From: Micromonospora sp. CPCC 205371
GTDB lineage: Bacteria; Actinomycetota; Actinomycetes; Mycobacteriales; Micromonosporaceae
DNA length: 61,607 bases
Direction of reading: 5' to 3'
Assembly (NCBI RefSeq): GCF_026130045.1
Contig: NZ_JAIBNX010000001.1
Coordinates: 2,377-63,983, forward strand
The position numbers and the translations under genes were made by a program. Below the pieces are notes generated by a model. The model saw only the letters and a program-made list of their open reading frames with translations. It did no database searches and had not been told where the DNA came from. This document shows positions 50,750-58,489 of this stretch, piece after piece; position 1 is the first letter of the stretch; each line of letters begins with the position of its first letter.

Positions 50750-51339
50750 CGTCGCCTCGCCCACTCCTCGGCCCGCTCCAGATCCTCTTGAGTGTCGCAG
50801 TCGAACCAGGGCGGCGGACCCGGACGGCTCCACCGCTCCTCTGCCACCGACAGACCGGCCAGCAGCCCGCGCATCGAGGCGCCGGCGCTTTCAGGAAGGC
50901 GGCTGAGCGCCGAGCGCAGCGACTCGACCCGCCAGGCGCCGCAGAGAAGCTGCCGGCGGCCGCTCTCGTCCACGAAGACCACACCGTCGTGCGCGCCACC
51001 GGTTAGCGCCGCGTGCAAGGCGGCCACCGCCGCCGGGTCGAGAAAGGGCAGGTCGGCCGCCAGTACGGCCACCGTCGCGGTGTCGTCGTCGAGTCGCGCC
51101 AGCCCCGCGGCGAGCGCGGCGACCGGGCCGCCGCCGGGTGGCTCTTCGCGGGTGACACGGACGTCTGGCGGGGTACCCGGAACCGCGCCGACCACCACGC
51201 GCGGAGTGTTGTGCCGGCAGGCGTCGAGCACGCGGTCGAGCATCGAGCGCTCGCCGACCGGCAGCAGTGGCTTGTCGACGTCGCCCATGCGGCGCGCCCG
51301 CCCTCCGGCCAGCACGATCGCCCCGAATCCACCCGTCAC
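50746..51339 (-). CDS. mobA: Molybdenum cofactor guanylyltransferase
   Basis: A 197-residue NTP_transferase-fold enzyme that adds GMP to molybdopterin to make the MGD cofactor. IVLAGGRARRMGDVDKPLLPVG is the nucleotide-binding region with the conserved Gly-rich loop and Lys. VLAADLPFLDP carries the metal Asp. Near the end PPWFDCDTQEDLERA is the family C-terminus (D-[ST]-x-E-D-L). It forms an operon with DUF6457. The oxidoreductase it presumably serves is encoded on the opposite strand just beyond. Confidence 0.9.
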   Translation of the reverse strand: MTGGFGAIVLAGGRARRMGDVDKPLLPVGERSMLDRVLDACRHNTPRVVVGAVPGTPPDVRVTREEPPGGGPVAALAAGLARLDDDTATVAVLAADLPFLDPAAVAALHAALTGGAHDGVVFVDESGRRQLLCGAWRVESLRSALSRLPESAGASMRGLLAGLSVAEERWSRPGPPPWFDCDTQEDLERAEEWARRR

Positions 51340-51343
51340 GCCC

Positions 51344-53086
51344 TCACGCTACCCGTGGACATGGGACCGCCCCGGCTCTCGGCGGGAAGCGCATGCGAGG
51401 GCCGCGGCGGCGGGTCGTGGGGCAGGCGCCGCGGCGGGCCACCGCCAGGCCGGGGGGGACGCTGCCGCGCCCCACCTTGCCGATCACCTTGGCCTTGCCG
51501 GTGGTCAGGTCGATCGAGTAGATCCGCGTGCCATTCGACTGAGCGAGCGCGGCCAGCGCCCGGCCGTCGGCCGCGATGTCGAACCCGCCGGGCCCATTGA
51601 CGTCGACCTTGAGCGCGCCGGTGACGGTCAGCGTGCCGTCGTTCGGCGGATTCTGGACCGCCAGCGCGTCGGCGCGCGTGTCGATGTCGTACAGCGTCGT
51701 GGCGGTGGTGCCGGCCCGGTTCTCGGTGTACGCCGCGTGGGCCACCTGGGGCTGCCGGCCGCCGCCCGCGTACGCGAGGGGCTTGTCCACCGAGGCGACC
51801 GCGCCGGTGTCCGGGACCAGCCGCAGGTTCTGGCCGGTGCTGGTGACCACCCGCAGGCGGTCGACGGCCGGGTTGACGTCGAAGCCAACGGCGGTGCCCT
51901 TGACGCTCGGCGTGAACGGCGTGCCGACGGGGGTGGCGACCGCGGTCACCGGGTTGACCACGTAGACCTGGTTGGTGCTGCCGAGCGCGTAGAGCTGCCC
52001 GCTTGCCGGCCGGACGTCGATGCCGACCAGCTTCTCCCCCGCGGCCAGGCCGGTGATCGGCCGCTGCGAGCGAATCTTGAGGGTGGCGCGGTCGAAGCGC
52101 ACGAGGTCGTTGCGTGCGGTCGTGGCGTACACGGTGGCGGGTGCGCCAGCCGAGGCGGTCAGCCCGACGACGCCCCGCGGCAGCTTGCCCCTGACGCTCG
52201 CCCGGCCGGTGCGCAGGTCGATCCGCACCAGGGTGCTGTCTTTCTTGCCCTTGAGCCGCACGCCGGCCACCGCGACGTAGTCCGACTCCCGGAACGTGGC
52301 GCTCTGTGCAGCACCGACGATCTCGAAGCCGTCGAGCCCTTCGACGTCGACACCGAGGCGCCCGACCGGGAAGAGCTGGCCCGTGTTCGGCGACACGGCC
52401 GGCGTGACGCCGGGCTTGGTGCCCTGGAGAACCAGCTGGTCGCGCTTGCTGTCGATGTCGTACAAGGCGGTGTTCGCCGCGCCCGCCACGCTGTTGGTGT
52501 ACGCGGCACCGGTCGCCGAGCCGGACAGGTTGGTGTCGACGCCCGCCACCGCGCCGGTCGTCGGGTCGATCCGCAGGTTCTGGCCGGCGTCGCTGACGAT
52601 CCGCAGCCGGTCGACGGTCGGGTTGAAGTCGACGCCGAAGCGCTTGCCGGACAGTGCGGTCGCGAACGTCTGGCCGACCGGCGTCGCGGCGCCGCTGGCT
52701 GGGTCGATCACGTACAGCCGGCTGGTGCTGCCCACGCCGTAGAGCTGGCCGTTCGCCGGGCGGGTGTCGATGCCGACGAGTCGCTCGCCGGCCGCCAGCC
52801 CGGTGATCTTCACGTCGAGCAGTTGCCGGCCGGTGCCGAGCTTGTCGAGCCGGTACAGGCGGCCGCCCTCGGTCAGCACGAACAGGTCGTCGCGGTCGCC
52901 GTACCCGTCGGTGCGCGCCGAGGACACGGCCGTCACCTCGGACGACTCCGACTCCGACGAACCGGCGAACCACATGCCGGCCGGCACCATCCCGGTGGCG
53001 AAGGCGACCAGTGCCAGCCCGGTCACGCCGCCGGTCAGGGCGGTCGCCAGAACCGACGTGCGCCGTGCCGTCTTCTTCGAACCCAT
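51344..53086 (-). CDS. Two-repeat DUF4394 protein, membrane-anchored
   Basis: A 580-residue exported protein. A basic start (MGSKKTARRT) and hydrophobic helix (about 12-40) form a signal anchor. Two DUF4394 repeats follow, at about 65-300 and 315-555. Each has YRLDKLGTGR/VRFDRATLKI, a LVGIDTRPANGQLYGVGST / LVGIDVRPASGQLYALGST repeat, and VGVDFNPTVDRLRIVSDAGQNLRI / VGFDVNPAVDRLRVVTSTGQNLRL. The two copies are strongly alike, so they are internal duplicates. The last ~30 residues are Arg/Pro-rich and not typical of the family. Role is unknown; it interrupts the mobA-fdhD block. Confidence 0.85.
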   Translation of the reverse strand: MGSKKTARRTSVLATALTGGVTGLALVAFATGMVPAGMWFAGSSESESSEVTAVSSARTDGYGDRDDLFVLTEGGRLYRLDKLGTGRQLLDVKITGLAAGERLVGIDTRPANGQLYGVGSTSRLYVIDPASGAATPVGQTFATALSGKRFGVDFNPTVDRLRIVSDAGQNLRIDPTTGAVAGVDTNLSGSATGAAYTNSVAGAANTALYDIDSKRDQLVLQGTKPGVTPAVSPNTGQLFPVGRLGVDVEGLDGFEIVGAAQSATFRESDYVAVAGVRLKGKKDSTLVRIDLRTGRASVRGKLPRGVVGLTASAGAPATVYATTARNDLVRFDRATLKIRSQRPITGLAAGEKLVGIDVRPASGQLYALGSTNQVYVVNPVTAVATPVGTPFTPSVKGTAVGFDVNPAVDRLRVVTSTGQNLRLVPDTGAVASVDKPLAYAGGGRQPQVAHAAYTENRAGTTATTLYDIDTRADALAVQNPPNDGTLTVTGALKVDVNGPGGFDIAADGRALAALAQSNGTRIYSIDLTTGKAKVIGKVGRGSVPPGLAVARRGACPTTRRRGPRMRFPPRAGAVPCPRVA

Positions 53087-53207
53087 GGGGCTCCTCCCTC
53101 AGTTTCTCCGGCCCGCTGGCCGGCTCTGACAGGGCTTCGAAACGCACCGGGCGAGCGATGGGTGGCCGGCTTCGCTGTGGCACGAATTGGGGAGAGAGGA
53201 TGGACGC

Positions 53208-54104
53208 ATGGGACGGGCCACGGAACGCCGCACTGTGATGCGGATCGACGCCGACGGGTCGACCTCGACCCGCCGCACCGACACGCTCGCGGGCGAGGAG
53301 CCGCTTGAGATCCGGGTCGGCCGCCACATAGGCCCGGCGGCCCGCGGGAGCGAAGCGAGCGCCAATCAGTTGGGGCCGGCGGGTCCGGGCCGGCGGAGCC
53401 CGCTGGCGGTGACGATGCGGACTCCGGGCGACGATCTGGATCTCGCGCTGGGTTTCTTGTTGACCGAGGGCATCATCGGGAGCGCCGACGACGTGGTGAC
53501 CGCCCAGCTGTGCGCTGGCGCCGAGACTCCGAACACGTACAACGTGGTCGACGTCGTGCTGGCCGCCAGCGTGCCGCCACCCGAGACCGATCCGACCCGA
53601 AACTTCTACACCACCAGTTCCTGCGGCGTGTGCGGCAAGGCGAGCATCGACGCGGTGCGCACGCGGTCGCGATTCGAGGTGGCGGGCGACCCGGTCACGA
53701 TGACCGCCGGCGTGCTCGCCGGGCTGCCCGACCGCCTACGTGCCGCCCAACGGGTCTTCGACCGCACCGGAGGGCTGCACGCCGCCGGCCTCTTCACCGC
53801 CGGGGGTGACCTCGTGGCTATCCGCGAAGACGTGGGCCGCCACAACGCCGTCGACAAGGTGATCGGCTGGGCGGTGCGGGAGCGACGCCTGCCGCTGGCC
53901 GGCCACCTGCTGCTGGTCTCCGGGCGGGCCAGTTTCGAGCTGACCCAGAAGGCGTGGATGGCCGGCCTGCCGATGCTCGCCGCCGTGTCGGCTCCCAGCA
54001 CGCTCGCCGCCGACCTCGCCGCCGAGGCCGGCATGACCCTCGTCGGCTTTCTACGCGGCGCGACCATGAACGTGTACACGGGAGCCGAGCGGGTCAAGCC
54101 CTAG
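53208..54104 (+). CDS. fdhD: Formate dehydrogenase accessory sulfurtransferase FdhD, with in-frame repeat insertion
   Basis: A 298-residue FdhD, which hands sulfur from a desulfurase to the molybdenum cofactor of formate dehydrogenase-like enzymes. The active CxxC is Cys139-Cys142 ([10 protein letters not shown]). EEPLEIRVG and [24 protein letters not shown] are standard and normally adjacent. Here ~25 extra residues (39-63) lie between them, coded by a dispersed repeat. ATG 53208 has GGAGAGAGGA 7 nt upstream. It lies near the YdeP-type oxidoreductase that probably needs it. Confidence 0.92.
   Translation: MGRATERRTVMRIDADGSTSTRRTDTLAGEEPLEIRVGRHIGPAARGSEASANQLGPAGPGRRSPLAVTMRTPGDDLDLALGFLLTEGIIGSADDVVTAQLCAGAETPNTYNVVDVVLAASVPPPETDPTRNFYTTSSCGVCGKASIDAVRTRSRFEVAGDPVTMTAGVLAGLPDRLRAAQRVFDRTGGLHAAGLFTAGGDLVAIREDVGRHNAVDKVIGWAVRERRLPLAGHLLLVSGRASFELTQKAWMAGLPMLAAVSAPSTLAADLAAEAGMTLVGFLRGATMNVYTGAERVKP
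53322..53396. repeat. Short dispersed repeat inside fdhD
   Basis: The 75 nt coding residues 39-63 of FdhD contain GGGAGCGAAGCGAGCGCC followed by AATCAG, matching the family words seen at 29090, 41840 and 43565. Its length is a multiple of three and it leaves the reading frame open. Confidence 0.6.
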
Positions 54105-54765
54105 CCCTGCGGCGTCCCTTCGCCCGGCGGGCGCCGGCCCGAGCCTGCTCGGGCACCGGGTACTCGTCGAGCGTGGACGGTGGGATGGCGCGCTGCAGGA
54201 CGTCGCGCATGAGCAGCGCCATCGAGTACGCCGGGTCGGCGGCGAGCGCCCGATCGACGCCGGCGTGCGCGAGCGCACCCTGGCCGGAGCGCCACGCGGC
54301 GTAGGCGAGCAGGCTCGCTGGCCCGGCCACCACCTCCTCCTCGGCTCGCCGGACCACATCGGCCCAGAGATCCACATACCAGTCTTCGTGCCCGGTGTGC
54401 TCCCACGCGTAGTCGCGGACCGGCAGGTGCACGAGCAGCACCGTCAACCAGGCCACCTCGTCGTCGGTGGCTGGCCGTGCCTCCGCGTCAGCGGCGGTCT
54501 CGGCACCCCCGGCATCCGGACCACCGGCACAGACGTCCGCGCCGCCCGTCTCGACCTCCGCGCCGCCCGTCTCGACCTCCGCGCCGCCCGTCTCGACCTC
54601 CGGGGCGCCGGTACCGGCCGCGGGGGCAGCCGGGCAGCTGCCCGAGTACGTGCTTCCCGCCCAGCGCGCTGGCGAGCCCGGCGTATCCGCGCGGGCGCGC
54701 GTTTCAGTTCCCGGTGCTCCACAGCCGACCGCCGACGAAATCAGGGCGGCGCTTCTACGCGGCAC
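54094..54765 (-). pseudogene. DUF4192 family remnant (C-terminal part only)
   Basis: Residues from about 100 to 200 of this frame (DDEVAWLTVLLVHLPVRDYAWEHTG, then LLAYAAWRSGQGALAHAGVDRALAADPAYSMALLMRDVL) match the C-terminal part of the DUF4192 family. Typical members are 300-500 residues, and the N-terminal two thirds of the family is not found here or upstream. The first ~95 residues are low-complexity and antisense to a Pro-rich gene. The homology stops abruptly at about 54470. This looks like a truncated gene that may or may not be expressed. Its 3' end overlaps fdhD by 11 nt. Confidence 0.6.
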
Positions 54766-55618
54766 CGGAGGCCAGGCCCGGATCTACCGCGCGCCGACCG
54801 CCAACGAGCCCGCGCCGCCTGACGAGCCCCCTCGCCCTGAGCCGCCCGGCCCAGGGCCTGCGCCAAACCCGTTCCCGCCGCCGGAGCCGGTGCCGCCGGT
54901 GCCGGTGCCGCCCGGCCCCGCGCCCACTCCGACACCGCCCGGGCCACCTCCCACGCCGGAGCCGACTCCGCCGTTTCCGCCGCCACCGCCCTCGATGAGC
55001 GCGCCCGCCTCCTCGATGAACACGCTCGCCCCTTCGATGAGCACGGCCGGCCCCACGATCAACGCGCCCGCCCCCTCGATGAGCACGCCCGAGCCCACGA
55101 GGAGCACGGCCGCCCCTACGAGGAGCACGCCCGCGCCGCGCGCGGCCGTCGCGCCCTCGGCGCCGATGGTGCCGGCCCCCGCGCTGCCGAGTTGGGCGCC
55201 GGCGGGCAACCCCACCGCGCCCGGCGGCTGGGGGCCACCCCCCCGCGACCCGGTCGCAGAGGCCCAGGAGCGGCCCGACAGCGCGCCACCGGCGCCGGTG
55301 TCCACATCGGCCGAGTACGGGCAGTGGGCACGGGGCCAGCGTCTACATGGGACTGTCTACGGCGGACCGGGCAGCGAGCCCCCACCGCACATGACCATGG
55401 CGGTGCCGAACGGCCCTTCCTTGGAAAACTCTGGCTCGCTCACCGGCCACATCCTGGCCCAGGGCTGGTCCGACGAGACGAGCACCGGCCGGAGCACCGC
55501 GAAGGTCATGGTCATCATGGCGATCGTGCTGGGCGTGGTGGTCGTGCTCGGAGTGGTCGCCGCACTCGCCGCTGGCGACACGTTCAGTAGTCTTTTCGAC
55601 GGCCTGCTGAACGGCTGA
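54467..55618 (+). CDS. Pro/Ala/Ser-rich tail-anchored-type membrane protein
   Basis: A frame of up to 383 residues. Residues 1-300 are low-complexity Pro/Ala/Ser/Thr-rich; the last ~60 residues are conserved-looking and include one membrane helix (KVMVIMAIVLGVVVVLGVVAAL), preceded by GSLTGHILAQGWSDETSTG. So it is a single-span protein with a disordered domain, perhaps facing the cytoplasm. The start is uncertain: GTG 54467 is the longest, but later GTG codons (e.g. in RVSVPGAP) would avoid the overlap with the DUF4192 remnant. It contains two families of 21-nt tandem repeats. No family is recognised. Confidence 0.65.
   Translation: MAGRASASAAVSAPPASGPPAQTSAPPVSTSAPPVSTSAPPVSTSGAPVPAAGAAGQLPEYVLPAQRAGEPGVSARARVSVPGAPQPTADEIRAALLRGTGGQARIYRAPTANEPAPPDEPPRPEPPGPGPAPNPFPPPEPVPPVPVPPGPAPTPTPPGPPPTPEPTPPFPPPPPSMSAPASSMNTLAPSMSTAGPTINAPAPSMSTPEPTRSTAAPTRSTPAPRAAVAPSAPMVPAPALPSWAPAGNPTAPGGWGPPPRDPVAEAQERPDSAPPAPVSTSAEYGQWARGQRLHGTVYGGPGSEPPPHMTMAVPNGPSLENSGSLTGHILAQGWSDETSTGRSTAKVMVIMAIVLGVVVVLGVVAALAAGDTFSSLFDGLLNG
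54536..54598 (+). repeat. Three perfect 21-nt tandem repeats
   Basis: Units at 54536-54556, 54557-54577 and 54578-54598 are identical. They code the heptapeptide SAPPVST three times on the plus strand and GGAEVET on the minus strand. Confidence 0.85.
54989..55135 (+). repeat. Seven degenerate 21-nt tandem repeats
   Basis: Seven units of 21 nt code heptapeptides of the form P-S/T-M/R/I-S/N-T/A-x-x (e.g. PSMSTPE, PTRSTAA). The units diverge but hold length and phase, as expected of a repeat grown by slippage and kept in frame. On the minus strand the same repeats read as hydrophobic heptads (e.g. VLIEGAG), which is likely an artefact. Confidence 0.8.
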
Positions 55619-55636
55619 GCCGGTTGGCGTGAGCAC

Positions 55637-55648
55637 GCCCACGTGGGC
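55637..55648. other. Perfect 12-bp palindrome in the leader before the helicase gene
   Basis: GCCCACGTGGGC lies 19 nt after the membrane-protein stop. It could be an operator or a transcript end; the absence of a loop argues against a terminator. Confidence 0.35.
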
Positions 55649-55691
55649 ACGCACCGCCGGGTACCCGTACACTTGTCGAGATTACTGACCT

Positions 55692-55711
55692 GGCGCGGCC
55701 GTTTCCGCGCC
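55692..55711 (+). other. Hairpin in the helicase 5' leader
   Basis: GGCGCGG (55692-55698) and CCGCGCC (55705-55711) form a perfect 7-bp stem with a 6-nt loop, 85-104 nt before the helicase start. It may end the upstream transcript or belong to a structured leader. Confidence 0.4.
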
Positions 55712-55757
55712 CATGGGCGTTCTTTCTGGCGATCGGCGGCGAGGTGCGGGCCGCGGC

Positions 55758-55779
55758 GGGGCCACGCTAAGAAGGCCCC
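55758..55779 (+). promoter_or_regulatory. RBS-proximal hairpin before the helicase start
   Basis: GGGGCC (55758-55763) pairs with GGCCCC (55774-55779) around a 10-nt loop. It lies just before the GAGAGG ribosome binding site (55785-55790) of the TTG start at 55796. A helicase could act on such a structure in its own leader. Confidence 0.35.
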
Positions 55780-55795
55780 CCGCTGAGAGGTTTAC

Positions 55796-57163
55796 TTGAC
55801 CACCTTCGCTGATCCCAGCACGTTTCCGTCCGTCTTCGCCTCCACTCCGGAGCCCAGCTTCACCGACCTTGGTCTGCCGCGTCCCCTGGTGCGGGCGCTC
55901 GACCGGGAGGGCATCACCACACCGTTCGAGATCCAGACCGCCACGGTGCCAGACGCCCTGGCCGGCCGCGACGTGCTCGGCCGCGGCCAGACCGGCTCCG
56001 GTAAGACACTGGCGTTCGGCCTGCCGCTGCTGGCTCGCCTGTCCGCTGGTCCGAAAGCCCGGCCGCGCCACCCGCGGGCGCTGATCCTGGTGCCGACCCG
56101 CGAGCTCGCCATGCAGGTCGCCGATGCCCTCCGGCCGCTGGGCCGCGCTGTTGGCCTTTTCCTCGGCACCGCGGTCGGTGGCGTGCCCTACGACCGGCAG
56201 ATAGACGGTCTGCGGCGGGGCGTGGATGTGATGGTGGCCACGCCGGGCCGGCTGGGCGACCTGATCCAGCGTGGCGCCTGCTCGCTCGACGACATCGACA
56301 TCACGGTCCTCGACGAGGCCGACCAGATGGCCGATATGGGCTTCCTGCCCGAGGTCAGTGAACTGCTCAACAAGACGCCGGCCGGTGGGCAGCGGCTGCT
56401 CTTCTCGGCCACGCTCGACGGCGACGTCGACACGCTGGTCAAGCGCTTCATGACCGACCCTGTGACGCACTCGACGGCGCCGCCGGTGGCCACGGTGACC
56501 ACGATGGACCACCACATCCTGCTGATCCCGCCGCACGACAAGTTCGGGGTAGCCGCCTCGATCGCCGCACGCGAGGGTCGCACGATCATGTTCGTTCGCA
56601 CCCAGATGGGCGTCGACCGGCTGGTCGGCCAGCTCGCCGCGGTGGGCGTACGGGCCGGCGCGCTGCACGGTGGCAAGACCCAGCGGGCCCGCACCCGGAC
56701 GCTGGCGGAGTTCCGCGAGGGGCGGGTCGGCGTGCTGGTAGCCACCGACGTAGCGGCCCGCGGCATCCACGTCGACGACGTGTCGCTGGTGGTACACATC
56801 GACCCGCCGAACGACTCCAAGGACTACCTGCACCGTGCTGGCCGCACCGCGCGGGCCGGCGAGTCGGGCGCGGTCGTCACGCTGGTACTGCCAAAGCAAC
56901 GCCGGTCGACGCTCGCGCTGCTGCAGCGGGCCGGCGTGAAGCCGACGGAGACCCGCGTACGCGTCGGCGACCAGGCACTGGCCGACCTGACGGGCGCCCG
57001 CCAGCCCAGCGGCGTACCGGTGGTCGACGAGCCGGCTCCGGCTCCGGCTCCGCGCCGTGGCGACCGGTCACCTCGGTTCGACCGTCCGCGTGGCTCCCGG
57101 CCGCCGCGGCGGCGCTTCGAGCACGAAGGTTCTCGTGCGAAGGACCGCACACCGCGCGGATAA
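55796..57163 (+). CDS. DEAD-box RNA helicase
   Basis: A 455-residue ATP-dependent RNA helicase. Motifs in order: Q-motif region FEIQTATVP, motif I GRGQTGSGKT, Ia PTRELA, Ib TPGRLGDL, II VLDEADQM, III SAT, IV IMFVRTQMG, V ATDVAARGIHV and VI HRAGRTARAGESG. The C-terminal tail is Arg/Pro-rich (RRGDRSPRFDRPRGSRPPRRR) for RNA binding. The TTG start at 55796 has GAGAGG 5 nt upstream. Likely roles are ribosome assembly or cold adaptation. The leader of 177 nt carries hairpins that could autoregulate it. Confidence 0.95.
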   Translation: MTTFADPSTFPSVFASTPEPSFTDLGLPRPLVRALDREGITTPFEIQTATVPDALAGRDVLGRGQTGSGKTLAFGLPLLARLSAGPKARPRHPRALILVPTRELAMQVADALRPLGRAVGLFLGTAVGGVPYDRQIDGLRRGVDVMVATPGRLGDLIQRGACSLDDIDITVLDEADQMADMGFLPEVSELLNKTPAGGQRLLFSATLDGDVDTLVKRFMTDPVTHSTAPPVATVTTMDHHILLIPPHDKFGVAASIAAREGRTIMFVRTQMGVDRLVGQLAAVGVRAGALHGGKTQRARTRTLAEFREGRVGVLVATDVAARGIHVDDVSLVVHIDPPNDSKDYLHRAGRTARAGESGAVVTLVLPKQRRSTLALLQRAGVKPTETRVRVGDQALADLTGARQPSGVPVVDEPAPAPAPRRGDRSPRFDRPRGSRPPRRRFEHEGSRAKDRTPRG

Positions 57164-57174
57164 TCACGTGCGTG

Positions 57175-57789
57175 ATGCCTGCGGCGCTCTTCTGGGAACG
57201 GATCGACAGCAGTGGGTCGGATCTGGCCCTTGTGGATGATCGCCGCGGGCTGTACGCCCGCGGCTGGGCGACAGCTATCGACCCGCTGCCGCACGTGTGC
57301 CGGTACGAGCTGGTCGCCGATGAGAGTTGGGCGACCGCTCGGCTGGACGTGACCGCCGAGGGCGCTGGCTGGATGCGCACGCTCAAGTTGGAGCGGGCCG
57401 CCGGCCGCTGGCGTGCGAGTACCGCCGAGCAGGGTGACCTCGACGCGGCGCTGACCGCGCTGGGGCACCCGCCGGCCGGACTGCCCGGCACCGAGGAGCC
57501 CGAGCGGCTGCACGACGCGATCGACGTCGACCTGTGGGGTGCCCCGCTGCCGAACTCGTTGCCGATCCGGCGGCTCGACCTGCTGCGCGCCCCGGCCGGC
57601 ACCGAGCACCGGCTCACGATGGCGTTCGTGCGGCTGCCCAGCCTGGAGGTCTTTCCCAGCGAGCAGATCTACACGGCCGTCGGCCCCGACACGGTTCGTT
57701 TCACGAGCGGCACGTTCACCGCTGACCTGACGGTGGACGCGAAGGGGTACGTCACGCACTATCCCGGGCTCGCGGTCCGAAAACCCTGA
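57175..57789 (+). CDS. Putative glycolipid-binding domain protein
   Basis: A 204-residue protein of the putative glycolipid-binding (PF06475-like) family: LFWERIDSSGSDLALVDDRRGLYARGWATA, then WRASTAEQGDLDAALTALG, DLWGAPLPNSLPIRRL and VRLPSLEVFPSEQIYTAV. The family is small and uncharacterised; a ligand is not known. A GTG at 57172 immediately precedes the ATG and would add one residue. The last 38 nt overlap the convergent metallophosphoesterase gene. Confidence 0.78.
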   Translation: MPAALFWERIDSSGSDLALVDDRRGLYARGWATAIDPLPHVCRYELVADESWATARLDVTAEGAGWMRTLKLERAAGRWRASTAEQGDLDAALTALGHPPAGLPGTEEPERLHDAIDVDLWGAPLPNSLPIRRLDLLRAPAGTEHRLTMAFVRLPSLEVFPSEQIYTAVGPDTVRFTSGTFTADLTVDAKGYVTHYPGLAVRKP

Positions 57790-58489
57790 GCGCGTCCGCG
57801 TCCGAGGCGGCTGACCGCACGAAGTAGTCGGCCCATTTGGCGGCGTCTGGGTACCCGGACTCGGCGGCGATCCGGGCGCACGCCGCGTCGACGTCGAAGT
57901 GGGTGCGGCGCAGGCTCACCCCGTCGCCGAGCAACGCCCAGTGTGCGCCCGCACCGCCGTACGGCATGCCGACGCTGCCCGGGTTGACGACGAGCCGCCG
58001 GTCGGCGAGGCGCATGAACGGCATGTGCGTGTGGCCGCACACCACCGTGGTCACCTCGTCCGGCACACCAGCGAAGACGGTGGCCCACCGGTCGAGTGGA
58101 CTGTCGACGAGCACCACTTCTTCGTCGTCGCGTGGGGTGGCATGGCAGAAGAGCGTCGACCCCAGGGTGACCGTCAGCGGCAGCCCGCTGAGCAGCGCCA
58201 CCTGGTCGTCGCGGAGCTGCCGCGCGGCCCACGGCGAGATCGGATCCGGCGCGCCGGTGTCATCGACGCGAAACCGCGCCATCTCACGATCGGCATTACC
58301 GCGCACCCACACCGCCCGCTCGCCCAGCGAGCTGAGCAGATCGAGCGTCTCGACCGGCTGCGGCCCAGCCGCCAGGTCACCGGTGAGCACGATGAGGTCG
58401 GCGCCGCGCACGTCAGGCTCGGCGAGCACCGCCTCCAGCGCAGGCAGCACGCCGTGGATGTCGGAGAGGACAGCGATCCGCTCAGGCAT
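57752..58489 (-). CDS. Metallophosphoesterase
   Basis: A 245-residue calcineurin-like phosphoesterase. [17 protein letters not shown] gives the first metal D-x-[10 protein letters not shown] the GD, VRGNAD the GN-D/H, and [13 protein letters not shown] plus NPGSVGMP the GHxH end and family-specific part. It resembles YfcE/MJ0936-type phosphodiesterases. It overlaps the cysteine desulfhydrase gene by 8 nt, so it is the last gene of an Lrp-cds1-phosphoesterase operon. The substrate is unknown. Confidence 0.92.
   Translation of the reverse strand: MPERIAVLSDIHGVLPALEAVLAEPDVRGADLIVLTGDLAAGPQPVETLDLLSSLGERAVWVRGNADREMARFRVDDTGAPDPISPWAARQLRDDQVALLSGLPLTVTLGSTLFCHATPRDDEEVVLVDSPLDRWATVFAGVPDEVTTVVCGHTHMPFMRLADRRLVVNPGSVGMPYGGAGAHWALLGDGVSLRRTHFDVDAACARIAAESGYPDAAKWADYFVRSAASDADALRVFGPRARDSA

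Noticed and set aside
50792-53308. 838-codon plus-strand frame opposite mobA and the DUF4394 gene
   Set aside because: Composition is typical of a GC-bias shadow and the minus strand carries the real repeats and motifs.
54989-55135. Frameshifted or broken surface-adhesin repeat
   Set aside because: All seven units keep the 21-nt phase and the frame stays open to a membrane helix, so there is no sign of a break.
54784-55305. Minus-strand frame with hydrophobic heptads (VLIEGAG-type)
   Set aside because: It is the reverse reading of the 21-nt repeats of the Pro-rich protein, whose plus-strand C-terminus has a clean membrane helix; no start or context supports the minus reading.
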